From: Cytidiella melzeri
Taxonomy: Eukaryota > Basidiomycota > Agaricomycetes > Polyporales > Irpicaceae
Direction: 5' to 3'
NCBI GenBank assembly: GCA_022592445.1
Contig: JABYQR010000192.1
Coordinates: 1 to 64,000, forward strand
DNA length: 64,000 nucleotides
The stretch's first letter is position 1; each line of letters starts with the position of its first letter. The notes beneath the pieces are model-generated. The model was not told the origin of the DNA. It searched no databases and saw nothing but the letters and a program-made list of their open reading frames with translations. Shown here piece after piece: positions 10,205 through 21,074 of this stretch. The position numbers were made by a program, and so were the translations under genes.

Positions 10205-11068
10205 TGAACAGGCAGTTGCACGCGATAAGGGTGTTGAAAAGCGACAAAAGGAGCAAACGGCTAAATGGAGAGAATCAACGAAGCCAGCAGTACCTGGACC
10301 AGTAAGACGTACAGTGTCTAATCCAGTACCTGGATCTTCTAGATTACCTTCGACACCAGAGGGATCAAACATTGATCTCCCATCTGATCTACCGAGTCAA
10401 TCGGAGGGTCAATCTGAATCTCTAGCACATATATTGTCTGCATATGTCACGGTGTTCGCAATGAACGAATTTCCTCAGACTTGGAAACAAGCGATGAAAA
10501 GTGACAATAGAGATTTATGGTACACTGCTGCACAAGACGAAATTGCCTCTCAAATGAAGAATGGCACTTGGAAGCTTGTGAAACGACCAGACCCTTCACG
10601 AAAAATAGTCAAATGCAAATGGGTCTTTGCAGTCAAATCTGACGGTCGTTACAAAGCACGTCTTGTAGCAAAAGGCTTCACGCAAGTTGAAGGAATCGAT
10701 TATCAAGAAACCTTCTCACCAGTCGCACGTTTTAAGTCCATCCGCACACTACTAGCTATAGCTGCACTCGAGAATTGGGAAATCGAGGCACTGGACGTAA
10801 AAACAGCATTCCTGTACGGCGAACTGGATGAGGAAATCTATATGGAACAACCAGAAGGTTTCGTAGAGAAGGGAAAAGAGAACCATGTTTGTTTGCTTAA
10901 GAAAGCCATTTATGGACTTAAACAAGCTTCACAAACTTGGAATATCAAAATACACAATACGCTTGTAGCTTTAGGCTTTGAACGTATTGAGTCCGATGCT
11001 GGTGTATACATATATCACCAACAAGGGGGGACTTTGATGCTTATCCTCTATGTTGATGATATATTTCC
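10194..11068 (+). pseudogene. copia reverse transcriptase, N-terminal part
   Basis: The frame has a basic linker, then the RVT_2 domain: TWKQAMKSD, CKWVFAVKSDG, KARLVAKGFTQVEGIDYQET, the catalytic Asp in LDVKTAFLYGELDEEIYMEQ, and the active site YVDD at about 11050-11061. Four codons later the solo LTR starts. The downstream half continues at 11794. Codons around the break show that the coding sense stays in one frame once the LTR and one TSD copy are ignored. Confidence 0.87.
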
Positions 11069-11793
11069 TGTCACAGATTTTCAATGTTTCTACAAGACTT
11101 GCCTTACCAGGCAACGGTATTATTGGGAATATTTAAGCGCTTGTCAAGCGCTTATCCAGCGCTTATCCGGCGTCTATTTAGGCGCTTATCCAGCGCTTAT
11201 CTGGCGCTTATCAGGCGCCTATTCCGGCGCTTATTCTCAGTGCCTATCAATTGATGCGCTGATGCGCCTTCTGTCTCTGATGCGCTGATGCGCTCCTTTC
11301 CTTATATGTGTATCACATGATAGAACTCTCTGGAACCTTGTGGAACTTGCTGGAACTATGATGTCATAGTATAGAACATTCCATTAGATGATGTCATAGT
11401 TCTTAGAACCTTCTGGAAAAGTCTAGCCTTGTCTTAGAACAAGCTAGAACAAGTCTAGCCTTGGAGCTGGGTCATGGGGTCAGGTCATGGGGACAATTGC
11501 TATTGGTTGATTATTGAAGTGGCACCACTAGGGCATAGGGCATGCTTAGTAAGGTAGATTACTTCGCTTACTCATGTAGGTATTAGGGGTCTAAGGGTAG
11601 TACCTGGGGTCCTCCCCTTCATGTATATATAGAGGCACTCCTGAGGGCATATTCCCTCAGTCTTATCCACTCTGTTGATCAAGGACTACTTCGTACTCCC
11701 CAGTACTCACTCTCACCAACACTCTACTCTCTATCCCACTATCTCCCCTTCAAGTTTAACAACTATCTGGTGAGTGTAACCTTAACTGTTACA
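11069..11793 (+). mobile_element. Solo LTR (family B) inside the copia RT
   Basis: The 725-bp block starts TGTCACAG and ends CTGTTACA, an imperfect 8-bp inverted terminus with TG..CA ends. It is flanked by the 5-bp duplication TTTCC (11064-11068 and 11794-11798). It has an array of GCGCTTATC-like units (11136-11236), a TATATATAG box (about 11622-11632) followed by a leader, and a GTGAGT splice donor at 11770, 24 nt before the end. Orientation is therefore plus. No internal region of this family occurs in the window. Confidence 0.92.
11136..11236 (+). repeat. GCGCTTATC repeat array in LTR family B
   Basis: About nine imperfect, closely spaced copies of an AGCGCTTATCC-like unit, some as GGCGCTTATC or GGCGCCTATTC. 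They lie in the U3-like part upstream of the TATA box, where enhancer repeats sit in LTRs. Confidence 0.75.
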
Positions 11794-12753
11794 TTTCCTA
11801 TTGGCAACGATAAAGCTGGGATCAAAGCACTCAAAACAAATCTCATGAATCAATATGAGATGCGTGACTTAGGAGAAGCAAAGCTAATCCTAGGCATGCA
11901 AGTGCATAGAAATTGTAAAGAGCGTACACTCTACCTTTCTCAAGGGTCGTACATTGAAGATGCTCTTAAACGTTTTCAAATGATCAATGCTAATCCTGCC
12001 CGTACACCTTTACCATCTGGACTAGAACTTCGTAAAGCAGATTCCGACTATACAGCGGAACATGAGCTTAGGAGTTTGTATCAAGCCTTGATTGGTACAC
12101 TCATATATGTTATGATTGGTACTCGTCCCGACATTTCATATGCTGTCATACGTCTTTCTCAGTATATGTCAAATCCCACTCAGATCCATATGAATGCTGC
12201 GAAGTACATACTCCGTTATCTACTTGGTACTCAGTCATATGCTATCAAGTATGATGGACGCAGCCAATCTGGACTAGTTGGGTACTCAGACGCAGACTGG
12301 GCTGAGAACAAAGACGATAGACACTCCACTACTGGCTATGCATTCCTTCTGGCCAAAGGCGCAGTGTCATGGGTCTCGAGGAAACAGAAGACCGTAGCAC
12401 TCTCTTCAATGGAAGCAGAGTACATGGCATTATGCAACACAGCGAGGCAGTGTGCTTGGATACGTACTATGCTTACGGAATTGGATATGTCACCAAGAGG
12501 TCCCACTACAATCTATTGCGACAACCATGGTGCCATCTTCTTCACAAAGAATCCAAAGATTGAAGCTCGTTCAAAGCACATTGACATTCGTTACCACTAT
12601 GTTCGCGAGTTCATAAATGAAGACAAAAAGGCAGAACTCTATGCCATCCCAACTGAAGACCAAGTTGCTGATATTATGACCAAGTCATTGGCATTTCAGA
12701 AACAGTCTAAATTCAGTGGGAGCCTTGGACTAGTGAACTTCACTGCACCCTGA
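11794..12753 (+). pseudogene. copia RT C-terminal part and RNase H
   Basis: Sense resumes directly after the solo LTR with the RT thumb (QYEMRDLGEAKLILGMQV, LSQGSYIEDALKRF) and continues into RNase H: LVGYSDADWAENKDDRHSTT, SSMEAEYMALCN, IYCDNHGAI, RSKHIDIRYHYVRE. It ends at a TGA at 12751-12753, about 57 bp before the 3' LTR. All RNase H acidic positions I can identify are present. It is untranslatable as part of the polyprotein because of the upstream insertion and frameshifts. Confidence 0.87.
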
Positions 12754-12810
12754 CGAGATGCTGTCATTCAAAGTAGCTCAAAGCAAAATGATGTTGGCAT
12801 CAAGTGGGAG

Positions 12811-13333
12811 TGTCAAAGCGAGATTGTATCGCTGATTATCGGACATCAGATCTATGGACAATGTAGATTAGATATGTAGATAGATAAGATCAGATAGTAC
12901 ATAGCATGTGATTCCACCATCCTTATGGTCACACACAATGCGATACTTGCACCATATGGCGTCGTGTTCCAGTAGTTTCCATGACTGAATAGCAGAAGTA
13001 CCATGAGGCTTCTGCATGACTCATATTTCATATACCAAATGTATTGAGCTTACTAAAGGCTCAGTCAGCACCATTCAGTTATGTAGGATGCTCAGTCATA
13101 GCTTACATTCTCTATTCAGTAGTATTAGCAAGCAGGACTGTGCATTACCAATCATTACTCATAGGATTACCAATCCTTACCAATCCTTACTCATATGACA
13201 TTACTGTAGCATTAGTAATCTAGTTACAGACATGTATATATACCGCTCCTAGAGAGCAGAGAAATAATAAGACACTTACTCCCAGAGTTAGTTGACTCTC
13301 CTAGTCATCCCCTACACTCGTAACTTTCAAACA
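12811..13333 (+). repeat. copia 3' LTR
   Basis: The LTR starts TGTCAAAGCG after the purine tract and ends TTTCAAACA at 13333, exactly where homology to LTR family A starts. It has a TATATATACC box (about 13235-13244) and a short A/T-rich leader with GAAATAATAAGA. Length 523 bp. The TSD cannot be checked because the 5' LTR is absent. Confidence 0.85.
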
Positions 13334-13620
13334 CCTGCCCTTAAACATGGTCTGTGCGCAGGTCCCTGAAGTCTATATAAGTAGCTGCATGTACGCTCCT
13401 AGCCCCCATCTCGACCTCTTGGTCTTCACTGGGCTAGGTAAGCAAAACCCTCTTGTACTACATAGCTGGTAGTAACAATACTAACTTGGTCTTCACTGGG
13501 CTAGATACCTGCATAAGGTTTATAGTTGGTGAGAGCATTGTGCTATACGCCTGCCACCACCTCGTCGTCATCTTCCACTTCGTGTCTCTAGTTGCTGCGT
13601 CGAGCTCTGTCTCCGTGACA
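13334..13620 (+). mobile_element. Promoter-side fragment of LTR family A, plus orientation
   Basis: This 287-bp piece matches the reverse complement of 1026-1310 and ends CCGTGACA at 13620. It carries the TATATAAG box (about 13373-13381), the leader and the whole boundary-duplicated intron. The other half of the LTR (about 470 bp) should lie left of an element inserted here, but it is not found upstream of the copia coding region. The copia element therefore appears to have inserted into this LTR and the left flank was later lost. Confidence 0.88.
13438..13504 (+). other. Intron in LTR family A, second copy
   Basis: 67 nt, starting GTAAGC and ending GGGCTAG, with branch site TACTAAC at 13479-13485. 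The 20 nt before the donor (13418-13437) and the last 20 nt of the intron (13485-13504) are identical. All splice signals are conserved between this copy and the one at 1142-1208. Confidence 0.6.
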
Positions 13621-15036
13621 CAGTGATGCTACTTAGAGTGTATACTAATAGTCATGCATACCATCTTACGGTCTTCATGAGTGCATCTTACAATGTATAA
13701 GGTGTTAGTTGTGAATGCAAGACCATCAGGGACTCGGGTGAGCAAGGACTTGAACTTGAATCACCCAAACATTGACTATATCACCAATTACCAATGAATA
13801 CTCATACTAATCAATACCAACACTATTCAATTCAATATCCTTCAATATCCAACATGTGATATTGGTATTCAATGATAATCATAAATACAGCCCAGTTGGA
13901 ATATTTAATGGTATTTGCTAAGCACTCCTTCCTGGGTGAAAAACTCCATCCAGCCCTTGCACCGAGGGCTTGTTGTTGATTACACAGACCTCTCAAGATC
14001 TGTAGCATTTATAACATTTTCCAACAATATACATGACATTTTTGCCGGTCCGTGCCCTCGGTGTTACTTACATGTTACTTACATGTCAGTAACACCATTT
14101 ACTGGCACATGTTTGTTAATACCGACGGAACCCTAAAGTGGACGTCCAAACAAACTTTACAACAAAACAACGGACTCAACTGACATCCTAGCAGTATCGG
14201 AGACATTGGGGTAATTGATTTGCGTGTGGCTACAAGCATCATCCTACACATCTCCACCTCGAGAAGATGCAGTACATAATTGCTTGATGCCGTATACCTG
14301 CCTGTAGTAGAGTGCGAGTCTAAACAAGCAAGCTCTTCTCGGAAAGACATCTCTATCCCTCTTCAGTGACAGCGATGAATCCCATCTAGCCAGGAGTCAA
14401 CAGGGGGTTCCCTCAAGACCGCTGGATCTTATCCAACTTCACAAACGGATGTAAAGAGGAGTGCTAGATGGAGCCGGGCCAATAGCAAGAGCCTCTATCG
14501 CTCGGCGCCGGGCGTCATCAAAGCGCTCTGCGAGAGTGACAACCTAACTCAGACAGTGCATGAGCCTTCGATCCACACTCAAATAGCGACTTCATTGACT
14601 TACCAAGCGGCCATAGGGCTATCACCAGCTGGAGTTAACTCATCTGAGGTAACTCCATGACCGAGCTGCGAGATACTGAAAAGGGAGTCAGGAGATGATG
14701 CTCAGCAGCAAGGGGTACTTATTCACACACCCATTCGGCAGCCCGGGACCACTTCTGTCTTCACCAATTAGACTGGTCATGTCCTAGGGTGATCAGTGAT
14801 TGTGTTGTATTAGCGGAAACTGGCTGCGAGGTACGCACTGTAGGGAGGATGGAAGATGATAAAGAAGGCGGGATAGCGCGGGCAGCTGGTTTATAAGACT
14901 CTACGCTGTATTTGATCATGTTTGGTCTTGTAGGGCCAGGTGCTCTCACTTGCCTAAACGTGCTGCTCAAGACTTGTGCCCACCCCGACCTCGACGATCG
15001 CCACCGAGGCGCAGAGGCGTTGACAAGGCTATCATT
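13621..15036. other. Intergenic stretch without a convincing gene
   Basis: No frame here has recognisable protein sense. The sequence is A/T-rich between 13780 and 13920 with repeated CAATA/AATATCC words. A 10-bp inverted repeat (CACCGAGGGC at 13960-13969, GCCCTCGGTG at 14054-14063) could be the ends of a small non-autonomous element, followed by a short direct repeat of TGTTACTTACA at 14062-14083. The last few hundred bases should hold the promoter of the gene at 15037. Confidence 0.5.
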
Positions 15037-17901
15037 ATGGCCACGACGTCCGTCGCAGAACGCGCCGATATACACAAGTCCTGCAAAGCGATGGAAGGCG
15101 TCGTCAACCTGTTAAACGATTATTGTGATGCTGCAACCGCAATCGCCAACATCCAGAAGAAGCTGGCGAAAGCCATGCGAGATTTGGCGTCCATTGGGTG
15201 TACGAGCGCCATTGCAAGTGAGTATGTGACCGATTCTTCCTCATCGTCTCGCTTACGGGTCGTGCTGTGCGATAGTAAACGCGCTGAGTAGCTGCGCATC
15301 TGTGGTGGAAGCCCTGGTAGAGGTGGACTCAAAGTTTATAAAGCTTGCGGATAAAGAATGCGATTCGATGAGTGCGGATGTGAAGAAGTGGTTCAAATCA
15401 TTAGCGGTGCGTATCCTGAACGTCTCATCTGGAGATTATTGTATTCATATTGCTATCCTCTACCTCCGGCACGCTCCAGAAAGAAGAGCGTGCCCACGAC
15501 GCCAAAATCGCTGCTTCAAATGGGAAGATCAAGCAAGCAGGGCAAACCTACGAGAAGAAAGTCAAGAAGAATCCTGCCAATGCTGCAGAAGAGCACACGC
15601 GCTATATGAACGTTCTCGGTACACTAGGTCCCGAGATTTCCCAGGCGAAATAGTCAGCCCTTTCCTCTGAAAACACCTTTTGAAATGCTAATTCTTGTTA
15701 CGATTCAGTCAACATGCGATGTCAGTGTTTCAGCAACATACGACTCTCGTTGTGAACATGGCTGTATCTGTGTGTCGGATCGTGGATGCAGAGTGGCTTC
15801 GTACTTGCGAGCAGGTGAGAAGAGTTGCACCGAGCGTTGGACAGATTGGGGAGTGCAAAGCACTCTGCGAGGGTACGTGTAACGCGTGTCCCCACATCGT
15901 TGATGCTGCTCACGTTCGCAGGCGGTTGGACCGGTCCAGGGCCACGAGACCTTCCTGATGTCGACGACAGCCGCGCTTTGGATGCTACGGGGAGAACGCC
16001 CAAGGTTCACGACATCAAGACCTACCTTTTGCAGGATATGTCTACGGCAATTCAGGCCTCTACACCTGCCCCAGAATACGCATCGAGAGCTACAACACCC
16101 ACGGCGTATTCGTCATCACAGCCATTCATGTACTTGTCATCCCAGAAGACACCTTCAGATGTACAGCAAATAGGCGCAAATAAGGAGGACATCACGGATA
16201 GAGGTCAATCTGTTAACTCTATCGCTTCGTTGGGCTCTTTCCCGACACCTCCGGCGCACTTTCCCATTCCCCCGGTGCAAAGTCACAAACTCCCAACCCC
16301 TGCGTCTGAGAATCCTACTGTTGAGCAAAACCTGCAACAAGCACCAATCACGTCAATGTTCTCCGAGTCGCCCGAATCAATTCTCTTCGAACCGCCCAAT
16401 GGCAATCTGCGATCCGAACCAAATAGTACGAAGCTCAATGTTCAGGAAGCTCTGCACATCTCTCCTTCATCCACCGTAATCGACAACGGCGCAACCCGTC
16501 GACAGTCGATGATAGCTTATATCGAGCATACGGACAATGAACTGCGGGCCGTTGGATCTTCGAGTTCCCAAACCGACAAGGTGGCTTCAACATCGTCTGC
16601 ATCCTTCAGCTCGACTCCGTCGGCCACACAAGCAAACCAAACGTATAAGCGAGGTGATTATGTGGACAGTGGGGAATTCGGTGTACGCAGACCGATTAAA
16701 GGAGACAACACTCCTAAAGAGCATCCCCGTGCTCCGTCGCCTTCAAACACAGCAACCGCAGAGAGACGCGACATGAACCGAAGCGGTTCTAGCATCTCTG
16801 TCATGCGAGAGCGATTTGCAAGGAGTGTAAGCTGTCCCTCCTATACATATCTTGCCGGCTACTAACTGGTGGTGGATATTGGAACAGACAGGGCCTGCGT
16901 CACCCCCTCCCAAGGATATTCCTCGTCTCCCCCTCAGCGTCACAAACCTAGCTACTCGGTACGAGGCCGTCGCAGAGATACAAGACCCTAGGCAGGAGCC
17001 GAAGAGCCTTATCGAGGAACGACCCATATCCACGGACGTTCGGCAAACAGAGAGCAGAGAGCTTCCCGCAAGTCAGCGCCAGCCTTCTCCACAATCACCG
17101 TCCCTATATACCTCCGCGTTGGCTGAAGACAACGCCGCTCAACGGCGACATCGAATACGTGAATTACAGGCGCTCGAATTTCGTGAGCAGGAACACGAAT
17201 TCCGTCTCAAACAACGCGACATGGAACAGCGCACCCGGGAACTAGAACAAGACAGACAACGTCTGGTGAACGCTCGCACGTACCGTAGTAACTCGCCTGC
17301 ACAAGCTCGTCAGGCCACGCACAAGCCTTCAAATCAATTTGCGTCCAACCTTGTCGAGTCGCCGTCTTCCTCTCCCGTCCTGAACTCCCGTCAACCATAC
17401 CTCTCCAGCACGTCCCAGCCCCGACCGCAGGTTTTTCCCAGCCCAGACATGGGGCTAAGGTTCCCTAGCTCGCAGTCCTCTGCCAGCCAACCGTCCTCTC
17501 CTTCACTGTACAAACAGTCCTCCGAGCATCAACGCCACCCTGACAGCTGCGGGTGCGCAGCCTGCTCCTTCTCGAAATACAACACTAGACCAGCTCTGAA
17601 CCCGATGATCTCTTCTACGAGCCTCCTTCCGCCCGACAGCCCCGCTCTGTCCTCAAATTCTCATAGCAGAACGGAGAAGCCGAAGGGATGGATAAGGAGA
17701 CTCAGCATGCCTGTGATGGGCAACGCGTTTTCATCCGAGTCGAAGAAGGGGATTTCCAGCGCGAATTACATGACGGGCGTCGGAGAAGGAAGCTCGCCGT
17801 ATCGAAACAGTCTTGTTATACCTGATGAAGATGGGCGGTCGCGCAGTGTGGTTGGCGACCCGAAGCACCGGAGTGTTACGAACCTAGTTGGTAAGAGGTG
17901 A
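15037..17901 (+). CDS. IVY1: Ivy1-like I-BAR (IMD) domain protein
   Basis: Six exons: 15037-15217, 15276-15406, 15480-15652, 15709-15872, 15922-16826, 16888-17901. The first four give an all-helical region of about 220 residues resembling the inverse-BAR domain of fungal Ivy1-like phospholipid-binding proteins; recognisable pieces are KKLAKAMRDLAS, DVKKWFKSLAKEE, IKQAGQTYEKKVKKNP and the closing WLRTCE..CEGGWTGP. In yeast Ivy1 binds phosphoinositides and the Rab Ypt7 at the vacuole. The long remainder is Ser/Pro-rich and probably disordered, with one charged coiled-coil stretch (around 17150-17270, many Glu/Arg/Gln). One intron uses the donor GTCAGC, also seen in the next gene. The family call is from motif memory; a generic BAR protein is the alternative. 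Confidence 0.72.
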
Positions 17902-18400
17902 TACCGGCACCTGTCTTCTACTTTACTTGCAAGAACTGTGGGCTATTGTGTCATGTTGCAACAGATTTACTTTCCTTATCTTATACGATGTGCCGAGTAC
18001 ATACCTTCTGAATACCCGTTCTCGTACCCAGCGCATTTGTTGTCGCTGCTAATTATAACGACCTTTTCACGATCCACTTGTCGCTGCAGTGCTATTGCAG
18101 CCATGTTTCTTTTTCTGTTTCTTTTTCGGGACCACATGTATTCTACTATAATCAAGTTCGTAGGATGTGCCAAGGTGTCCAGGTTCACATATTCTTACCA
18201 GTACGTTCAATCAGTCTGCCGACCACAATAGAGACTGTATCATGTAATCGCGCTGATCACGTGGATGACGCGTGACCGTGTCTCTGCTGACATCATCTGG
18301 CGCGTTATTAAGGCGGCACCCCGGCTGCCAGCGACAGCCTTGGGTGAGCAACTCGTTGCATGTCCTACTACCACTACGCTGTGCAGCAGATCATTTGGCC
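17902..18400. other. Intergenic, promoter of the OPT gene
   Basis: It holds the 3' end of the I-BAR gene transcript and the OPT upstream region. A CACGTG box lies at 18258-18263 next to GACGCGTGAC, about 140 bp before the OPT start. No gene seen. Confidence 0.5.
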
Positions 18401-21074
18401 ATGGCTGTGCGTTGGCTGAGGTATGTTTGCTTTCATGTATGCCCTATTCGTGCTCAACGACTCACTCAAAATAGACGATTCCGTCGGTCACTAGGTGCGA
18501 CTCCTTGGGACAACACCAGCGGTTCCCAGGCAGAGTTTACCGTGCGTTCGTTCATTCTGTTCTAATCACCAGTATTTCACTCAAAACCTATCCGCAGTTT
18601 CGAGCAACCGCTATAGGCCTACTGATTGGCTGCTTGCTGTGTTTCACTAATCTGTACTTCGGCCTACAGACAGGATGGATTAGCATGTCAGCGGGAATCC
18701 TCAAATATCTTTGCAGGCTGTTGCTTAAATCATATGACTCACAGGATGTCCTTACAGTCTGCTCTCATTGGCTTTCTGTTGTCCAAGTTTCTTCCTATGC
18801 CCATTACTGCGAAAGAAAATATTGTGCTTCAGACTACAGCAGTCGCAACAGGAACGGTACCAAACCTCCACTGATTATACGGCCTATCATATAGCTCATC
18901 TCGTTACTGTGTAGATGCCATTAGCAGCCGGATTCGTCGGCATTCTTCCCGCACTAGGGTTGCTAGACGAAACCAGAGATGGCATGCCACCGCTAAAGCT
19001 GTCGTTCCTTTCAGCAATCGGATGGTCTTGCGCCGTTGCATTTTTTGGGTACGAGTACGCATGTCTGTTGTACAGTGCTCTGATTTTCAGGCCGTTTAGC
19101 GTGTTTCTCTCTCCGCCCCTGCGCAAGCAAGTGGTACGTGTTTCCTTGTGCGCACATTCCATAGAGATGCCAATGTGCTTGCAGATTGTCGAGGAGCAGC
19201 TTGCATTCCCGTCTGGCACTGCAACTGCACAACTTATCTCTGTTCTTCATGAACTTCCGCCTCTTGACACATCTGTCCGAGCTCGACGAGGATACCGAGA
19301 ACTTGAGCAAGATGAAACAGGAGAGGATACCGAGGACGGACCAAGAGACTCTGAAGGCTCTGACTTGCTCCGAGACCCTAACTTAGACAGCGCCGTAACA
19401 CAGCCGGAAGGCTGGGCTGCACTCATTTGGAGTTTCGCCGCATCCGGAGCGATGACTGTAGGTTGGACGTCTATGATGACAGGCAAAGAGCACAATATTC
19501 ATTTGAGAACAGCTCGCAGCCTACTTTTTCCCTGTTATATTCTCCATACCGCTATTTGGTCCGTACCTCGCCAGAGAGTGGCTTTGGACTTTTACTCCGA
19601 GTTTGTCTTACGTTGGTCAAGGTACGATCGCATTCCCTCGATCAATGTCGGTGCTCATACTATCGTAGGTATCATAATGGGGTTTCCCACGACCCTAAGC
19701 ATGAATCTGGTGGGTAATCCTTCTTGTGCTTTTTTTACTTGGTATAAACACCAGATGACAGGGCATGCTTGTGGGCTGGGGTGTTCTTTCACCGGTGGCC
19801 AAGCACTCTGGTTGGGCTCCCGGTCCTGTCGGTGACATGACCTCAGGCTCTCGTGGATGGATCCTCTGGGTCTCCCTCGCTATCATGTGCACAGACAGTC
19901 TAGTTTCTCTCCTTCCGGTGATCTATGAGACAGTGGCCCAGAAACTTCTGCCGACCAGTATTTCCCTATCGCTCTTAGGCTTAAGCGGGAGTTCCAAGGA
20001 GGACAAAGAGGTTGAAACGGATGATAGACTGGTTCCAATGAGCTGGGTGCTCTGGGGCAGTGGAGGAAGCATTGCCATTGGGACGTTTCTTGTATGGTTG
20101 GTATTCGGCGACGAAGGAATCAAACCCTGGGCAACCGTCGTCGGTTACTTACTTGGAGCACTGCTAAGCGTTCTAGGGTGAGCTCAACCGCTTACCCTAA
20201 TTCGCGTCATTTACACTATTATTCTTAGTGTTCGTGCTTTGGGTGAGACAGATCTCAACCCGGTCAGCGGTCTTGGAAAAATCAGCCAGCTGCTCTTTGC
20301 GTGGATACAGCCAGGGAACATAGTAGCCAATATTATCGCAGGAGGTGTTGCAGAAGCCGGCGCACAACAGTGAGTCAAGTTTTGTCCAGCGTATCGTCCG
20401 AAATCACCGATCCTCCACTTAGGGCTGGAGACCTCATGCAAGATTTAAAGACTGGACACCTCATTCATGCCTCACCTCGCGCACAGTTCTATGGACAGCT
20501 GATTGGGTCGTGCCTTTCCATCATTGTCACGTCGGTAGCGTACTCCTTGTACAACCAGGCATACGAGATACCGGGTCCCTCGTTTCCAGCTCCTACCGCA
20601 TTTGTGTGGCTTGGTCTTGCCCGTCTGCTCCGTACGTGCCCAATTTCGGGAGTCAAAGTCCACATGTCAGTACTGACATGAAATACAGGTGACGGTCAGC
20701 TCCCCGCTAAGAGTGGCGAGTTTATGATTGGCTTCGCCCTGCTGTTCGCTTGTGTAACGGCTGCTAAAACATATGCCTCAAGGCGAGACCACCCCTTGGC
20801 AAAGTGGATTCCGTCCGGTGTGGCGTTTGCGATCGGATTTCTCAACACCCCCTCTTTTTCTCTCGCACGTCTCAGCGGAGGTATCGTCGAATATCTCTAC
20901 TACTCGCATTACGGAAGAGATAAAGGCGGCATACGCCTCGTCATCATCGCCAGTGGCTTTGTTCTGGGCGAAGGCGTGGTAAGCATCGTTTCCCTGATAC
21001 TGCGAACATGTGGCATTGGCGTCGCAAGCTGTTTCGGCTGCGTCCCCGGCTTATGTGGCGGGTGCCCTGCATAG
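18401..21074 (+). CDS. OPT-family oligopeptide/metal-chelate transporter
   Basis: The start ATG at 18401 opens a tiny first exon (MAVRWLR); splicing gives a continuous OPT protein. Signature pieces in order: CLLCFTNLYFGLQTGWISM, AKENIVLQTTAVATGTMPLA, VEEQLAFPSGTATAQL, YVGQGIIMGFPTTLSMNLGM, ETDLNPVSGLGKISQL, and SGGIVEYLYYSHYGRD near the end, closing with a Cys-rich GLCGGCPA. About a dozen hydrophobic segments are visible. OPT proteins are proton-coupled plasma-membrane importers of small peptides or metal chelates. An acidic cytosolic loop around 19290-19390 is family-typical. At least eight short introns, all frame-consistent, so the gene looks intact. Substrate cannot be read from sequence. 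Confidence 0.9.

Larger units (their letters stand above)
7596..13333 (+). mobile_element. Ty1/copia retrotransposon, degenerate, without visible 5' LTR
   Basis: The order gag, protease, integrase, reverse transcriptase, RNase H is that of Pseudoviridae. The element ends with a purine-rich tract (AAGTGGGAG, about 12802-12810) and a 3' LTR at 12811-13333. At least two frameshifts (near 9481 and between about 9900 and 10200) and a solo LTR (11069-11793) break the polyprotein. No sequence resembling the 3' LTR is present between 5845 and 7595, so the 5' LTR has been lost or lies elsewhere. Confidence 0.92.

Noticed and set aside
11136..11236. CRISPR-like array
   Set aside because: Units are imperfect, without spacers, in the U3 part of an LTR in a eukaryotic genome.
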